From NCBI GenBank assembly GCA_963714405.1, contig CAVQOH010000001.1, positions 558,001 through 622,000 of the forward strand: DNA of 64,000 nt, written 5' to 3'. The position numbers and the translations under genes are program-made. Positions 53,719 to 63,309 of the stretch are shown in pieces. The DNA comes from JAZGGS01 sp963714405. GTDB taxonomy: Bacteria > Bacteroidota > Ignavibacteria > Ignavibacteriales > Ignavibacteriaceae. The notes under the pieces are model-generated. The model saw only the letters and a program-made list of their open reading frames with translations. It ran no database searches and was not told where the DNA came from. Each line of letters opens with the position of its first letter. Positions within the stretch are counted from its first letter, which is position 1.

Positions 53719-54021
53719 ATGACTGAATTAACAGATGAAATTAAAAATACATTTGACTATTGTAAATTACTAGAGTATCTAATTTTAACAAAAAAACATC
53801 AATGTACAGGAAATACAAGACACATTGTATCAGGTAAATATGAAACGAATTTTTCAGTTTTGGTAATCTGTAAGATAGAACCTGGATATTATCTTTATTA
53901 TTGTAACTCAAATTGGGAAGTAATTACAGACAGTTTTCATTTTACAATTGAAGAAGCAAAGAAACAGGCATTTTTCGAGTATGAAGGAATAACGGAAAAT
54001 GATTGGATAAAAATTAGGTGA
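53719..54021 (+). CDS. small protein of unknown function
   Basis: This 100-residue soluble protein has no export signal and no recognised family. A beta-rich centre ('NFSVLVICKIEPGYYLYYCNSNWEVITDSFHF') is followed by a helix ('TIEEAKKQAFFEYEG') that recalls immunity-like or DUF-type small proteins. It lies between the carboxyltransferase and another unknown gene, in the same direction. Confidence 0.55.
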   Translation: MTELTDEIKNTFDYCKLLEYLILTKKHQCTGNTRHIVSGKYETNFSVLVICKIEPGYYLYYCNSNWEVITDSFHFTIEEAKKQAFFEYEGITENDWIKIR

Positions 54022-54035
54022 ATTGAAAAAATTAT

Positions 54036-54674
54036 ATGCGTATTATAATTCTTTCTATGATATTATTGTTTAATTCTTTCCCCCAACAAAGCAAATTATC
54101 CAAAGCTGTAAATTACTTATCAGGTTTTATTGCTTCAGAGTATTTTAATGAACTTAAAGCTACTAATTCTGATTTAGCTTTAGTAGATACAATTTATTTA
54201 AGGGCAGTAAATTATTTTGAAGGAGACTATTCAGAAGCCCTGCTGGCATTAACGTTTACAACAGTACCTTATAACGAAGTGCCGATAGAAGGTCCAATCT
54301 TGAAAAGTATTTTTTATTATCCACTCATTTCTGCAAGTGATTCTATCTTTATAAAAAAAAATAAGCAACTTCCGCGGTACCTTTATTATGATACCCCGAA
54401 AACAGAACATGGTGATGTTGATAAACACGCTCATTTTTATGGGAGTGCATTCATCTCGTACTCAATAACACTTTTTGATTTAGGAAATCTAATTGGTTAT
54501 TTTGTGGAAGCTTTTGAAGAGGATTTTAAAGTTCAATCCAAGATTGATTTGCGCGATATGGATGTAAACTGGTATGGTAATCTGTTCGGGGAATTGCTCA
54601 AAAATAATCAAAAATTACTTCCATCGCATATAATGGTTATTCGTTCACTAAGATATTTTATTTACAGTTTATGA
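54036..54674 (+). CDS. exported protein of unknown function
   Basis: This 212-residue protein has a short signal peptide (MRIIILSMILLFNSFPQQ). The mature part is mainly helical with 'YLSGFIASEYFNELKATNSDLALVDTIYLRAVNYFEGDYSEALLALTFTTVPY' and a His/Asp-containing stretch 'HGDVDKHAHFYGSAFISY' near 130. No family was recognised. The stop overlaps the start of the response-regulator gene by 4 bases, so the two are translated together. Confidence 0.6.
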   Translation: MRIIILSMILLFNSFPQQSKLSKAVNYLSGFIASEYFNELKATNSDLALVDTIYLRAVNYFEGDYSEALLALTFTTVPYNEVPIEGPILKSIFYYPLISASDSIFIKKNKQLPRYLYYDTPKTEHGDVDKHAHFYGSAFISYSITLFDLGNLIGYFVEAFEEDFKVQSKIDLRDMDVNWYGNLFGELLKNNQKLLPSHIMVIRSLRYFIYSL

Positions 54675-56027
54675 AATCAATATTAATAATTGATGACGAG
54701 AAGGAAATTTGCGAAAGCATTAAAATGATCCTTGAATATGAAGGATACACAGTTGCTTATTCTACATCAGCAAGTGAAGGAATTTCAAAATTATCTTCAA
54801 ACAGTTTTTCTGGACTACTCCTTGATATCCAGATGCCTGAGATGAGTGGATTTGAAGTACTCAAAAAAGTTAAGACAATTACTCCTTCACTCTCAGTTAT
54901 TATAATTTCTGCTCATGGCAGTGTAGAAAATGCAATAAAAGCTACAAAACTTGGTGCGTTCGATTTTATTGAGAAACCTATTGACAGAGATAAATTACTT
55001 TTAAGCATAAGAAATGCTGTTGAACAATATAACCTTCTAACTGAAAATATTGAAATTAAAAAAGTTCTTGAAGGCAGTGGTGATATTCTTGGTAATAGTA
55101 AAGCAATTAAAAGTATTTTAGAATTAATTGAAAAGGTTGCACCACTTGATACCCGCGTGTTAATAACGGGTGAAAATGGTACAGGAAAAGAATTAGTTGC
55201 AAGAGCAATCCATAAAAATAGTAACAGAAAAAATAATCCGTTTATAGAAGTTAACTGTGCTGCGATACCAAACGAATTAATTGAATCAGAATTATTTGGT
55301 CATGAAAAGGGTTCATTTACGGGAGCTGTACAGCAGCGAATCGGAAAATTTGAACTTGCAAATAAAGGAACAATATTTTTAGATGAAATTGGTGATATGA
55401 GCCAGCAAGCACAGGCAAAGGTTCTACGTGCCATTGAAGATGGAAAGATTGAACGAGTTGGAGGTGGTAAAAAAATTGATGTTGATGTAAGAATTATTGC
55501 TGCAACCAATAAAAATTTAAAGGATGAAATCGATAAGAAAAATTTTCGAGAAGATCTCTATCATAGGTTAGATGTTTTTCCGATAAACATTCCTCCATTA
55601 CGAGAAAGAAAAGATGATATTCCTATTCTTGTAGAATATTTTGCTAATGATATTACCACGAGACATAAGAAACCACCAACAAAATTTAATAATGATGCTA
55701 TTAAGCTTTTGCAGGAAATGAACTGGAGCGGTAATGTAAGGGAGCTGAGAAATATTATTGAAAGAATTATCATCATTGTTGATAAGAGAGAAATTGAAAG
55801 AAAAGATATTGAAATTCTATTTGCCCCGGGACGTGCAACAATGGATAGCATTATTGATGGAAGTAATTCATTCCAGGAATTTAAGGAAAAAGCCGAGAGA
55901 GCATTTATTGTTAAAGCAGTTAAATGAAAACAATTGGAACATAAGTAAAACCGCTGAGCTACTGGATATTCAAAGAAGCCATCTTTATAATAAGATGAAA
56001 AAATATGAAATTGAAAAAGGAGAGTAG
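54671..56027 (+). pseudogene. NtrC-type sigma-54 response regulator, frameshifted before the DNA-binding domain
   Basis: Domains in order: a receiver domain (about 1-120; phospho-acceptor Asp in GLLLDIQMPEM, Lys in IEKPID), a sigma-54 AAA+ domain (about 140-365; Walker A TGENGTGKE, GAFTGA loop present as GSFTGAVQ, Walker B 'TIFLDEIGDM') and a Fis-type helix-turn-helix. The first frame stops at 55925 after 'AERAFIVKAVK'. The helix-turn-helix 'NENNWNISKTAELLDIQRSHLYNKMKKY' continues in another frame to 56027. Removing one G at 55919 restores a single 452-residue protein. It would activate sigma-54 promoters; no histidine kinase is adjacent. Confidence 0.9.
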
Positions 56028-56029
56028 AA

Positions 56030-56375
56030 ATGAGTACAATCTTCTCCAAAATTATTAATAAAGAAATCCCAGCAGATATAGTTTATGAATCAGAAAATGT
56101 ATTGGCTTTTAAAGATATTAAACCCGCAGGCACCAGTTCATATTTTAATAATACCAAAAATTGAAATTCCAAAAGTAACTGATATTAAAGGAAAAGAACA
56201 TGCTGAATTATTAGGTGAAATGATTGATACAGCCAACAATCTGGCAAAAGAAATGGGAATAGATGAAGATGGTTTTAGGTTAGTTTTTAATTGTGGTAAT
56301 AATGGCGGACAGGAAGTTTATCATTTACATTTACATATGCTTGGTGGAAGAAAAATGAAATGGCCTCCAGGCTGA
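56030..56375 (+). pseudogene. HIT-family (histidine triad) nucleotide-binding protein, frameshifted
   Basis: The reading frame begins at ATG 56030 after AAAAAGGAGA (MSTIFSKIINKEIPADIVYE...AFKDIKP) and stops early. The rest, 'PQAPVHILIIPKIEIPKV...', is in another frame and ends with the histidine triad 'VYHLHLHMLGG'. One extra base within AAACCC at 56120-56125 explains the break and would restore a normal protein of about 114 residues. HIT proteins hydrolyse nucleotide phosphoramidates. It directly follows the NtrC-type gene. Confidence 0.88.
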
Positions 56376-56405
56376 GATAAACTTGTATCATAAATATTAA
56401 TTTAT

Positions 56406-57555
56406 TTACGTAGCATCCAATTTTAATTATTTCATATCCGTAATTATCTCTTAAACGAGTAACTGCCCTAAGCATTTTTTTTCGTTTTATTTCTTCCCAT
56501 TCAAATAATTCTTCCTGTTCTGAAAATTTATTAAACTTGCTTAAACCAACACCAATCAATCTTATAGCAACTCTTCTTGTATGATGCTTTCATCATCATA
56601 TTCCATGCAATATCAAAAACAGTCCTTATCATCATCAGTTGGTTTAATTGTTTTTGATCGTGTTAATGTTTTAAAATCAGAATAACGCAGTTTAATATTT
56701 ATAGTTGATGCTTGCCCATCCCTTATCTCTAAGCTCCTGACATGCCTTACCGGAAAGTTTAAAAAGTTTTTCTTTAAGAAATTGTTTGCTTGTTACATCG
56801 GCAAAAGTTCTTTCGTGCGAAATACTTTTTTGTTCATGCTCAATTGATAAGATATTCACTTCCCTGACCGCAAGCTTTCCTGTATAAGATCAATACCGTA
56901 TTTACCAAAAGCTGCAGCAAAATAATCCTGCGGCAGATTTGTTATATCGCAAATCCTGTAAATTCCTTTTGAGTGTAAATCCTTTAATGTTACTTTGCCC
57001 ACACCCGGAATTGTTTCAACAGGCATTGGTGCCAAGAAATTCTTTTTCCATTCCCGGCATAATGTAAGTTATGCCTTGCGGTTTCATACAATCGGAGCCA
57101 ATCTTAGCAATGGTTTTATTGCTACCAATACCGATTGAACATGGCAAAGAAAGTTTTTGTTTTATTTCTTTTTGAAGAAATGAAGCGAAAGCAAATAGTG
57201 ATCCGTAAACATTCTGGCAGCCGGTAAAATCCATATAAAATTCATCAATAGATGCCCGCTGAACAATTGGAGCGTATTGCTTTAATATATTTTTTACTGC
57301 TTTTGAGAACAGAGAATATTCACCATGACTTCCATGAAGGTAAATTCCGTGTGGGCATAACCTGTAAGCTGTTCTTATGGGCATTGCAGAATGAAGGCCG
57401 TACATTCTTGCTTCGTAAGAACAAGCAGCAACTACTCCCCTTCCATATTTTGGATTGCCGCCAACTATTACCGGTTTTCCTTTCAGTGAAGGATCAAGTA
57501 TCCTTTCAACTGAAACAAAAAAGGCATCAAGATCTAAATGAAATATTGTACGCAT
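56406..57555 (-). pseudogene. dinB: DNA polymerase IV (Y-family), with seven apparent single-base insertions
   Basis: The intact first part (to 57016) has HLDLDAFFVSVERI, 'ARMYGLHSAMPI' and the catalytic 'QRASIDEFYMDFT'. After that the protein continues only if one base is removed at each of about seven places (near 57032, 56879, 56845, 56706, 56615, 56575 and 56413). Doing so gives helix-hairpin-helix 'VETIPGVGKVTLKDL', 'EHEQKSISHERTF', 'RRVAIRLIGVGLSKF' and a stop at 56406, about 380 residues, the normal length. The seven lesions have the same sign, which suggests assembly error. If intact, it performs error-prone lesion bypass in the SOS response. Confidence 0.88.
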
Positions 57556-57653
57556 AGTAATTTAAATGAAACTATATAGAGCATAGTTTACTGCCTCCCC
57601 AAATATTTTAAACATAGGAACTGAAAAACTAAATTAATTTAAATAGGGTTGGA

Positions 57654-57929
57654 TTATTCACCGCTGCCTGCAGATGCTGCTCCATCTTTAGTTTCGTTAT
57701 ACTTTGATATTGCAATTTCTGTAAGCTGATCTTTAAGTTCCTTTGGAACGTACACACGATCATAATACTTATCATCTTTTCCTTTTTCTCTTGGAGCCCC
57801 AATAAACAAACCACTGTCTCCCTCAACCAATGTAAAGCCTTTTATATTAAAACCTTCACTAGTTTCAACATCAAAGAAAGCTACGGTTTTGCCGCTGCCT
57901 TTAAATGGATTCATTCTGCTAATTTTCAT
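57654..57929 (-). CDS. SpoVG-family protein
   Basis: This 91-residue protein matches the SpoVG layout: 'SGKTVAFFDVETSEGFNIKGFTLVEGDSGLFIGAPREKGKDDKYYDRVYVPKELKDQLTEIAI', followed by a short Gly/Ser/Ala tail. SpoVG proteins bind nucleic acid and regulate diverse genes in Gram-positives; the role in this phylum is not established. It lies between DUF72 and dinB on the same strand, with gaps of about 100 bases on both sides. Confidence 0.8.
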   Translation of the reverse strand: MKISRMNPFKGSGKTVAFFDVETSEGFNIKGFTLVEGDSGLFIGAPREKGKDDKYYDRVYVPKELKDQLTEIAISKYNETKDGAASAGSGE

Positions 57930-58055
57930 AACTCTCTTCCTTAATGAGTTTATTAATGTGAATAATTAAAGTTAATGCAAATTTTATTTAATTTCTACAA
58001 GTGAATCTATTAATTTTAATTCTAGTCATACTAAGCGAAGTCGAATAGTGACATA

Positions 58056-58940
58056 TTAATTAACGAATATTTCCTCAAGTCTTGGATAAGCTTTAACAAT
58101 GGTACCCGGTATTTCAACTTTATCTTTTTCCTCCAGTAAATGAACTAATTCAAAAGCATTTGCAACCGCATCGCCCTGTGGATGGTTGTTCATGATAACA
58201 TGAACTTCTTTCACTTTTTCCTGAACCAATTTAATTTTTTGTTCAATTTCAACTAATTCACCTGGTGAATATAAATATTTATAACGCTCACTCCGCTGCG
58301 CATAACCCTGCTTTTTTCCATAATTGTTTATTGATTTTTTCCAAGCATCTTCATTTCTTCCATGAAAACGTAAATATGCTTTCTCATTTGTTATTACAGG
58401 TTCAAAAGGTATTGCCTGCCCAATTTGTGGCTGATCAATTGTGCAAAAAGTGAGATTGATTTTTTTAAAAAACTCAAACGCCTTTTTATTCTTCCAGGAT
58501 GAATGTCTTACTTCAACAAAACAGTTGTTGTTAGGAAAAGTATCTTTCAATTTTTGTATATACTTAACAGCGGGATCGTTAAATGGAAATGAATAAGGAA
58601 ACTGTATAAGTAAACCGCCAAGCCGTTCTTCTTTTGCAAGAAGATCAAGGTTGTACCTTACTGCTTTTATGTTTTGATCATTAAAATTTCTTTTATGAGT
58701 AAAGTCCTGGTGAAGCTTTACATTAAAAATAAAATTATCGGAATCAGCAACTTTTTCTATCCATCCTTCAACTACTTTCGGGCTTATATATGAATAGTAA
58801 GTTGAGTTTACTTCAACACAATTAAAATAATGAGAATAAAATTGCAACCAATCAAATGAGCCGGATTGATTTTTAGGATAGAAATTCGGCACCCAATCTT
58901 TATAGGACCATCCAGCTGTACCTATGTAATATTTTGGCAT
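58056..58940 (-). CDS. DUF72 (YecE-like) protein
   Basis: This 294-residue protein has a TIM-barrel-type fold with the family blocks 'YIGTAGWSYKDWVPNFYP' at the start, 'FNCVEVNSTYYSY' near 40, 'FIFNVKLHQDFTH' near 72, 'LGGLLIQFPYSF' near 105, 'FVEVRHSSW' near 140 and 'AYLRFHGRN' near 192. Function is unknown, although it is often near DNA-repair genes. It starts 4 bases after the lexA stop, so it is in the lexA operon. Confidence 0.9.
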   Translation of the reverse strand: MPKYYIGTAGWSYKDWVPNFYPKNQSGSFDWLQFYSHYFNCVEVNSTYYSYISPKVVEGWIEKVADSDNFIFNVKLHQDFTHKRNFNDQNIKAVRYNLDLLAKEERLGGLLIQFPYSFPFNDPAVKYIQKLKDTFPNNNCFVEVRHSSWKNKKAFEFFKKINLTFCTIDQPQIGQAIPFEPVITNEKAYLRFHGRNEDAWKKSINNYGKKQGYAQRSERYKYLYSPGELVEIEQKIKLVQEKVKEVHVIMNNHPQGDAVANAFELVHLLEEKDKVEIPGTIVKAYPRLEEIFVN

Positions 58941-58943
58941 CCT

Positions 58944-59577
58944 CTACCCCGCTTTCTTCTTTTCCATACTCCTGTAAACGCCAACCACAATACCTACAAT
59001 TTTAAATGATGGATATTTTTTATCAATTACAATTGGTTTATATTCAGGATTTTCTGAAACAAGTTCTATTTCATTTTTCTTTTTATAAAATCTTTTAACC
59101 ACCGCAGCATCATCTAAAATTGCAACAACAATTTGCCCGTTGTTTGGCTCAAGGTTTGGATTAACAATTACAATATCGCCGCTGAAAATGTAAGCATCTT
59201 TTAAGCTGTCTCCTTTTACTCTAAGTAAAAATGAATCTTTTGGCATTCGTGCAATTGTCGGAAGTTCAATTGTATCAATTGCATCGGGATAAATTGTAAG
59301 CGGATTACCTGCAGCAACTTCACCAATTACAGGACGAGGCACAAAAAATTTTTCTTCAAGTGTAAGCTCAATTCCTCGTGAGAGTTTCGGATTTCTTTTT
59401 GATGTATCCTTTCTTTTCAATTGCACCAAGATGCTGCTGCACCGTTGCCCTGTTTTTATAACCAAAATGTTTTGCTACTTCAGCTAAAGTTGGCGGAATA
59501 CCTTTTCCCTTTATTTGTTCTATTAAATAATCAAGAATATTTTTTTGAATTTTTGTTAATTCACGCGGCATAGGCAC
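58944..59577 (-). pseudogene. lexA: LexA repressor, frameshifted between DNA-binding and protease domains
   Basis: The N-terminal winged helix (MPMPRELTKIQKNILDYL..., 'GIPPTLAEVAKHFGYKNRATVQQHL') is read from 59577. The C-terminal S24 domain is in another frame: cleavage site VAAGNP, catalytic Ser in VKGDSLKDA, catalytic Lys in AAVVKRF. One extra A in the A run (plus-strand T 59396-59400) explains the break. Without it the protein is a normal LexA of about 210 residues that self-cleaves upon RecA activation and controls DNA-damage genes. dinB on the same strand is an expected target. Confidence 0.9.
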
Positions 59578-59608
59578 ACCTTCGGTTAGTTAGTTACATT
59601 AATATAAA

Positions 59609-59628
59609 TACCATACATTTGTATGGTA
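59609..59628. promoter_or_regulatory. palindromic operator candidate upstream of lexA
   Basis: TACCATACA-TT-TGTATGGTA is a perfect 9+2+9 palindrome 31 bases upstream of the lexA start. This is the expected place for LexA autoregulation. The motif is not the enterobacterial CTGT-N8-ACAG box; LexA boxes differ between phyla. Confidence 0.65.
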
Positions 59629-59716
59629 ATATAATTAAAGCAAATAAATTAATCAACTGGTGATATGTTATATAAATAATTTAAAAAAGGTTAAAATTTA
59701 GATAATTTGGCGGGAA

Positions 59717-62700
59717 TTATTTGTTAAAAATCTTTTCCAGAACATCAACTATTTTCTCACGGAAAATTGGTTTAGAAACAAAATCGTTGAATCCGGTTGC
59801 AACAAATTTTTCTTTATCACCTGGTAAAACATATGCAGTAACAGCAATAACTGGAATGTTTTCCAATCCGGGCATTTTATGAATTATTTTAAGTGCGTCC
59901 AGTCCGTTATATTCACCTTGAAGGTTAATATCTATAACAATAAAATCAAATTGTTGCAATTCTAACATCGGAGCAGATTCTTCAAAACTTTTAGCACACT
60001 GAATGTCTTTTAATCCCTTCATCTGAACTTTAAATAATAACTGAGAATCAACCTGGTCTTCAATATAAAGGCAAGATAATTTTGAAAGATCAAGTTTTTC
60101 ATCAACAATTACTTGCTCTTCTTTAATCTCTTTTTCAGGTAAAGTATCATCTTTCAGTTCTGCTTCCAGTTCTTTAATTTTATCAGCAATTGTATCTTCT
60201 GATTCTATCTCTTCTTCATAGCTTACTAGTTCCTCAGCGGTTTCTTCTTCAAATTCAATTTCATCCTGCACTACTGGTTCATCAAGTTCAACATCTGTTT
60301 CTTCCTCAATAATGGTTTCTTCTTCGGTTTCAAAATCAGGAATTGATTCATGTTCTTTTACCATTTTAACGGGAAATTGAAAACCTGATTCTATTTTTCC
60401 GCTCTCAGCAGGTATGGTAACAAATTTACCATCTAAAATTTCCAACAATGTTCTGGTAATTTGTGCTGTTATTTTGGAAACACCTAATTCCTTTGGATCT
60501 TTATGATCAGTAAACAACTGCTGCAACAAATTATTTAGCTCATTAGAAGTTGACGCATAATTATCTGAAACTGAAATAATAAACAGGTGATCATCTATAC
60601 TATAAGCAGAAAAGTAAATTTTATTTTCTATTGATTTACGGCTGATGAGGCGAAGCAGGTTATTTATTAGTATTTCGAACTTGCTTACATCAGTATTAAA
60701 TTTAAGTGAGGATGAAATTTTTCCGTAAGCGAATTCAATATCTTTCTTACCGGTTATTTCAACAATATTTTTATCAAGCTTATCAATTAAATCAGTAATC
60801 TTGAACTCTGAAATATTCAATTCGGATTTAGCTTTTTCAATTTCTGTAAATTCAAGTATTGAATTCATCGTATTCAGTAAAGTCATCCTGTTCTGGTTAA
60901 TTATTTCCATCGCTTCTTTTTGTTCAGCACTTGCATTTTCGCTTCCTTCAGCAATTTCTTGGGCAAAGCCAAGAATTACATTCATCGGCGTTAATATTTC
61001 ATGGAATACTCCTGAAAGAAATTCAGAATTTGATTGCCCAACATTAGTTTCTGATTCAACCGGTTTTTCAACAATTACCTCTTTAATAACTTCTTTTATT
61101 TTTTCTTCACCAGTAATTCTTGTTGATGCTGAAATTGGTTTTGCAAGTATAGTAAAATATTCTACTTCACCATTCACATCAAGTAAAGGCGTAATATTAA
61201 GTTCAACATCAATAATTTCATCAATTGAATTTTTCATTCTTGATGTAATATCAACTCGCTCTTTAATCTCAGCCTGGAATATTAATTGATTTGCAGATGC
61301 TCTTTCCTCATCAGGAACGTGTGATGTAAATGATGAACCTTCCAAATCTGTTGGACTAAATCCAAGCCTTTCAGCAGCCGCTTTATTTGCAGAAGTGATT
61401 ATCCCAGCAGGATCTGTTAGAAAAACAATATCATTTGTATTATCAAAAACTATTTTTGATAACTGTGTTTTTCTTTCAAGTTCAAGTTTTTGCGTTATAT
61501 CTTTTACAACATTATAATGAGCATCTCTATCGTTATATTTAAATCCAATCCTGCTAACCTCAACTAAAACTGAAGAACCATCTTTCTTTTTATGCCTATA
61601 AGATTTTGTAATGTAAATATTTTCAACATCCTGCGAGGAAGTATCCAAAAGTGTTTGAATATCTTCAGGGCTGTAAAGATCGGTAAGATCCATCTGTAAA
61701 AATTCATCCCTAGTATAACCATATAACTCTACCGCAGCTTCATTTACTTCAAGGAACATTAAGTTTTCTTTATCATAAATGAAAACCGATTCAGGATTAT
61801 TTTTAACTAAAACATCAAACATTTTACCCTTTTTCTCTATTAAATATTGAAGACTATCGGTGTTAGAAATTGGCTCCACAAAAATTGAAAACCCCGTTGG
61901 ATCTTTTTCTGCTCCATAACTTTTAGTAAGATAAATTTTGTATTCAGGAATATTAAATTCATTTAAATCAAAGTTTCTATCTACACTAATTTCAATGTTA
62001 TCTTTTGTTGATTTAACAAATTGGTTAATTTTATCCGTTAAATCAAGTGCGAAAACATCTGAAAAATTTAGATCTCTAAGTTCATTAAATTTTCTGGCAA
62101 ATAATTTACTAAATTCTTTACTTGTTTGCCTAAAAACGCCATATTTATTAACAAGCGCTGCCGGTTTAGGAAACTGATCAATAATTTTTCCTAACCCAGT
62201 TGTTAATTCTGTTCCAGGTTGCAGCAGCGGAACTTGTTTCTTTTCTCTCGAAATTCCTACTAATGCAACAACATTTTTATCAATATCTGAAAGCGGAAGT
62301 TCCAAAATTTCCTTATCCGCGTCAGATCTCATCCTGGTTACCGGAAACGCATCAATAATTATGCAATTCAGAGTTTCTTTGATATATCTCTCAACAGCCT
62401 CAAAAAACTCAATTAAATAGCCAGGAATGAACTCTTGAAATGATTTTCCTTCAATTTGATAGGGTTTTAGACCTAAACTTTCCGCATAAGCATTATTTAC
62501 GAGTAAGAATTTACCTTTATTATCCTTTATCCAAAAATGCTCTTCCAGATTATCTACCAACCGCTTAATGGTTTCCTTACCAATAAATGTAAGTGGATAA
62601 ACATTCACTATTTTCTTCAGAACAAAATTTATTTCATCATTATTAATAATTTTATCTATATCACCTGCGGAGAGGGTAATTGATTCTTCATCTCTAATAT

Positions 62701-63055
62701 CAAAATCAAATTTTTGCGGAATGATTGTGCAGAGTATGAAACGGCTGTTTTCTGATTCGTAACAATTGAATATTAACTTTGCTTTAAATTTTTCACCGTT
62801 CCGCAAAACCAATTCAGTAGATTGAACTTCATACAATTTATTTTGTTCAACAACTTTTTCAAGATACTGTTCAAAATGATCAGCTGTATCTTTTTCAAAA
62901 TAGCTTGTTATTCTTTGAGATTTGGTTTTTAATTTAAGAAGAGAAGTCCCAGCGGAGTTTGAATTTATTATATCCCCGCTCTGTTCTAAAATATAGAACG
63001 GATCCCTGTTATTCTGTGCAATAACATTTTGAAGATTTTTATCTTTCCCAAACAC
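59717..63055 (-). CDS. multi-PAS hybrid histidine-kinase-like protein with degenerate ATPase domain
   Basis: This 1112-residue soluble protein has about five PAS-like sensor domains (about 15-85, 165-270, 290-390, 405-520, 530-645). Next is a dimerisation/phospho-acceptor helix with 'FHEILTPMNVILGF' (about 685-750), an ATPase-like domain (about 755-890), an acidic linker rich in Glu (about 895-985) and a C-terminal receiver (about 990-1110, Asp in 'FIVIDINLQG', Lys in 'VSKPIF'). In the ATPase part the usual DxGxG and GxGLxx boxes are replaced by 'VSDNYAST' and 'GVSKITAQ', so kinase activity is doubtful. It may sense a ligand or redox state and relay or collect phosphate. Partner unknown. Confidence 0.85.
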   Translation of the reverse strand: MFGKDKNLQNVIAQNNRDPFYILEQSGDIINSNSAGTSLLKLKTKSQRITSYFEKDTADHFEQYLEKVVEQNKLYEVQSTELVLRNGEKFKAKLIFNCYESENSRFILCTIIPQKFDFDIRDEESITLSAGDIDKIINNDEINFVLKKIVNVYPLTFIGKETIKRLVDNLEEHFWIKDNKGKFLLVNNAYAESLGLKPYQIEGKSFQEFIPGYLIEFFEAVERYIKETLNCIIIDAFPVTRMRSDADKEILELPLSDIDKNVVALVGISREKKQVPLLQPGTELTTGLGKIIDQFPKPAALVNKYGVFRQTSKEFSKLFARKFNELRDLNFSDVFALDLTDKINQFVKSTKDNIEISVDRNFDLNEFNIPEYKIYLTKSYGAEKDPTGFSIFVEPISNTDSLQYLIEKKGKMFDVLVKNNPESVFIYDKENLMFLEVNEAAVELYGYTRDEFLQMDLTDLYSPEDIQTLLDTSSQDVENIYITKSYRHKKKDGSSVLVEVSRIGFKYNDRDAHYNVVKDITQKLELERKTQLSKIVFDNTNDIVFLTDPAGIITSANKAAAERLGFSPTDLEGSSFTSHVPDEERASANQLIFQAEIKERVDITSRMKNSIDEIIDVELNITPLLDVNGEVEYFTILAKPISASTRITGEEKIKEVIKEVIVEKPVESETNVGQSNSEFLSGVFHEILTPMNVILGFAQEIAEGSENASAEQKEAMEIINQNRMTLLNTMNSILEFTEIEKAKSELNISEFKITDLIDKLDKNIVEITGKKDIEFAYGKISSSLKFNTDVSKFEILINNLLRLISRKSIENKIYFSAYSIDDHLFIISVSDNYASTSNELNNLLQQLFTDHKDPKELGVSKITAQITRTLLEILDGKFVTIPAESGKIESGFQFPVKMVKEHESIPDFETEEETIIEEETDVELDEPVVQDEIEFEEETAEELVSYEEEIESEDTIADKIKELEAELKDDTLPEKEIKEEQVIVDEKLDLSKLSCLYIEDQVDSQLLFKVQMKGLKDIQCAKSFEESAPMLELQQFDFIVIDINLQGEYNGLDALKIIHKMPGLENIPVIAVTAYVLPGDKEKFVATGFNDFVSKPIFREKIVDVLEKIFNK

Positions 63056-63309
63056 TTAAAACTTAAAAAATCATTAACTATAAATAATATGAAGCATTTA
63101 CAAATACATTTTGAATAATTTTTTCATGATTATATCAGACAGGTTAAATGTATTGATATAATTTGATCACATCACCTGCTCAACCTTTCCGAGTTTATTT
63201 TAACTGGATTTCATATTAAAGCTAAATAAAATTATGCAACTTTTTTTATATACCGTAAAAAATAACAAACGAAAGAAGAAACAGATAAAGTAATATCTGA
63301 AGGTAAAGT

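Noticed and set aside
56287..56559. Separate 90-codon gene antisense to the HIT gene end
   Set aside because: Its start matches the little-finger end of DinB (IGVGLSKF), so it is the shifted C-terminus of dinB, not a separate gene.
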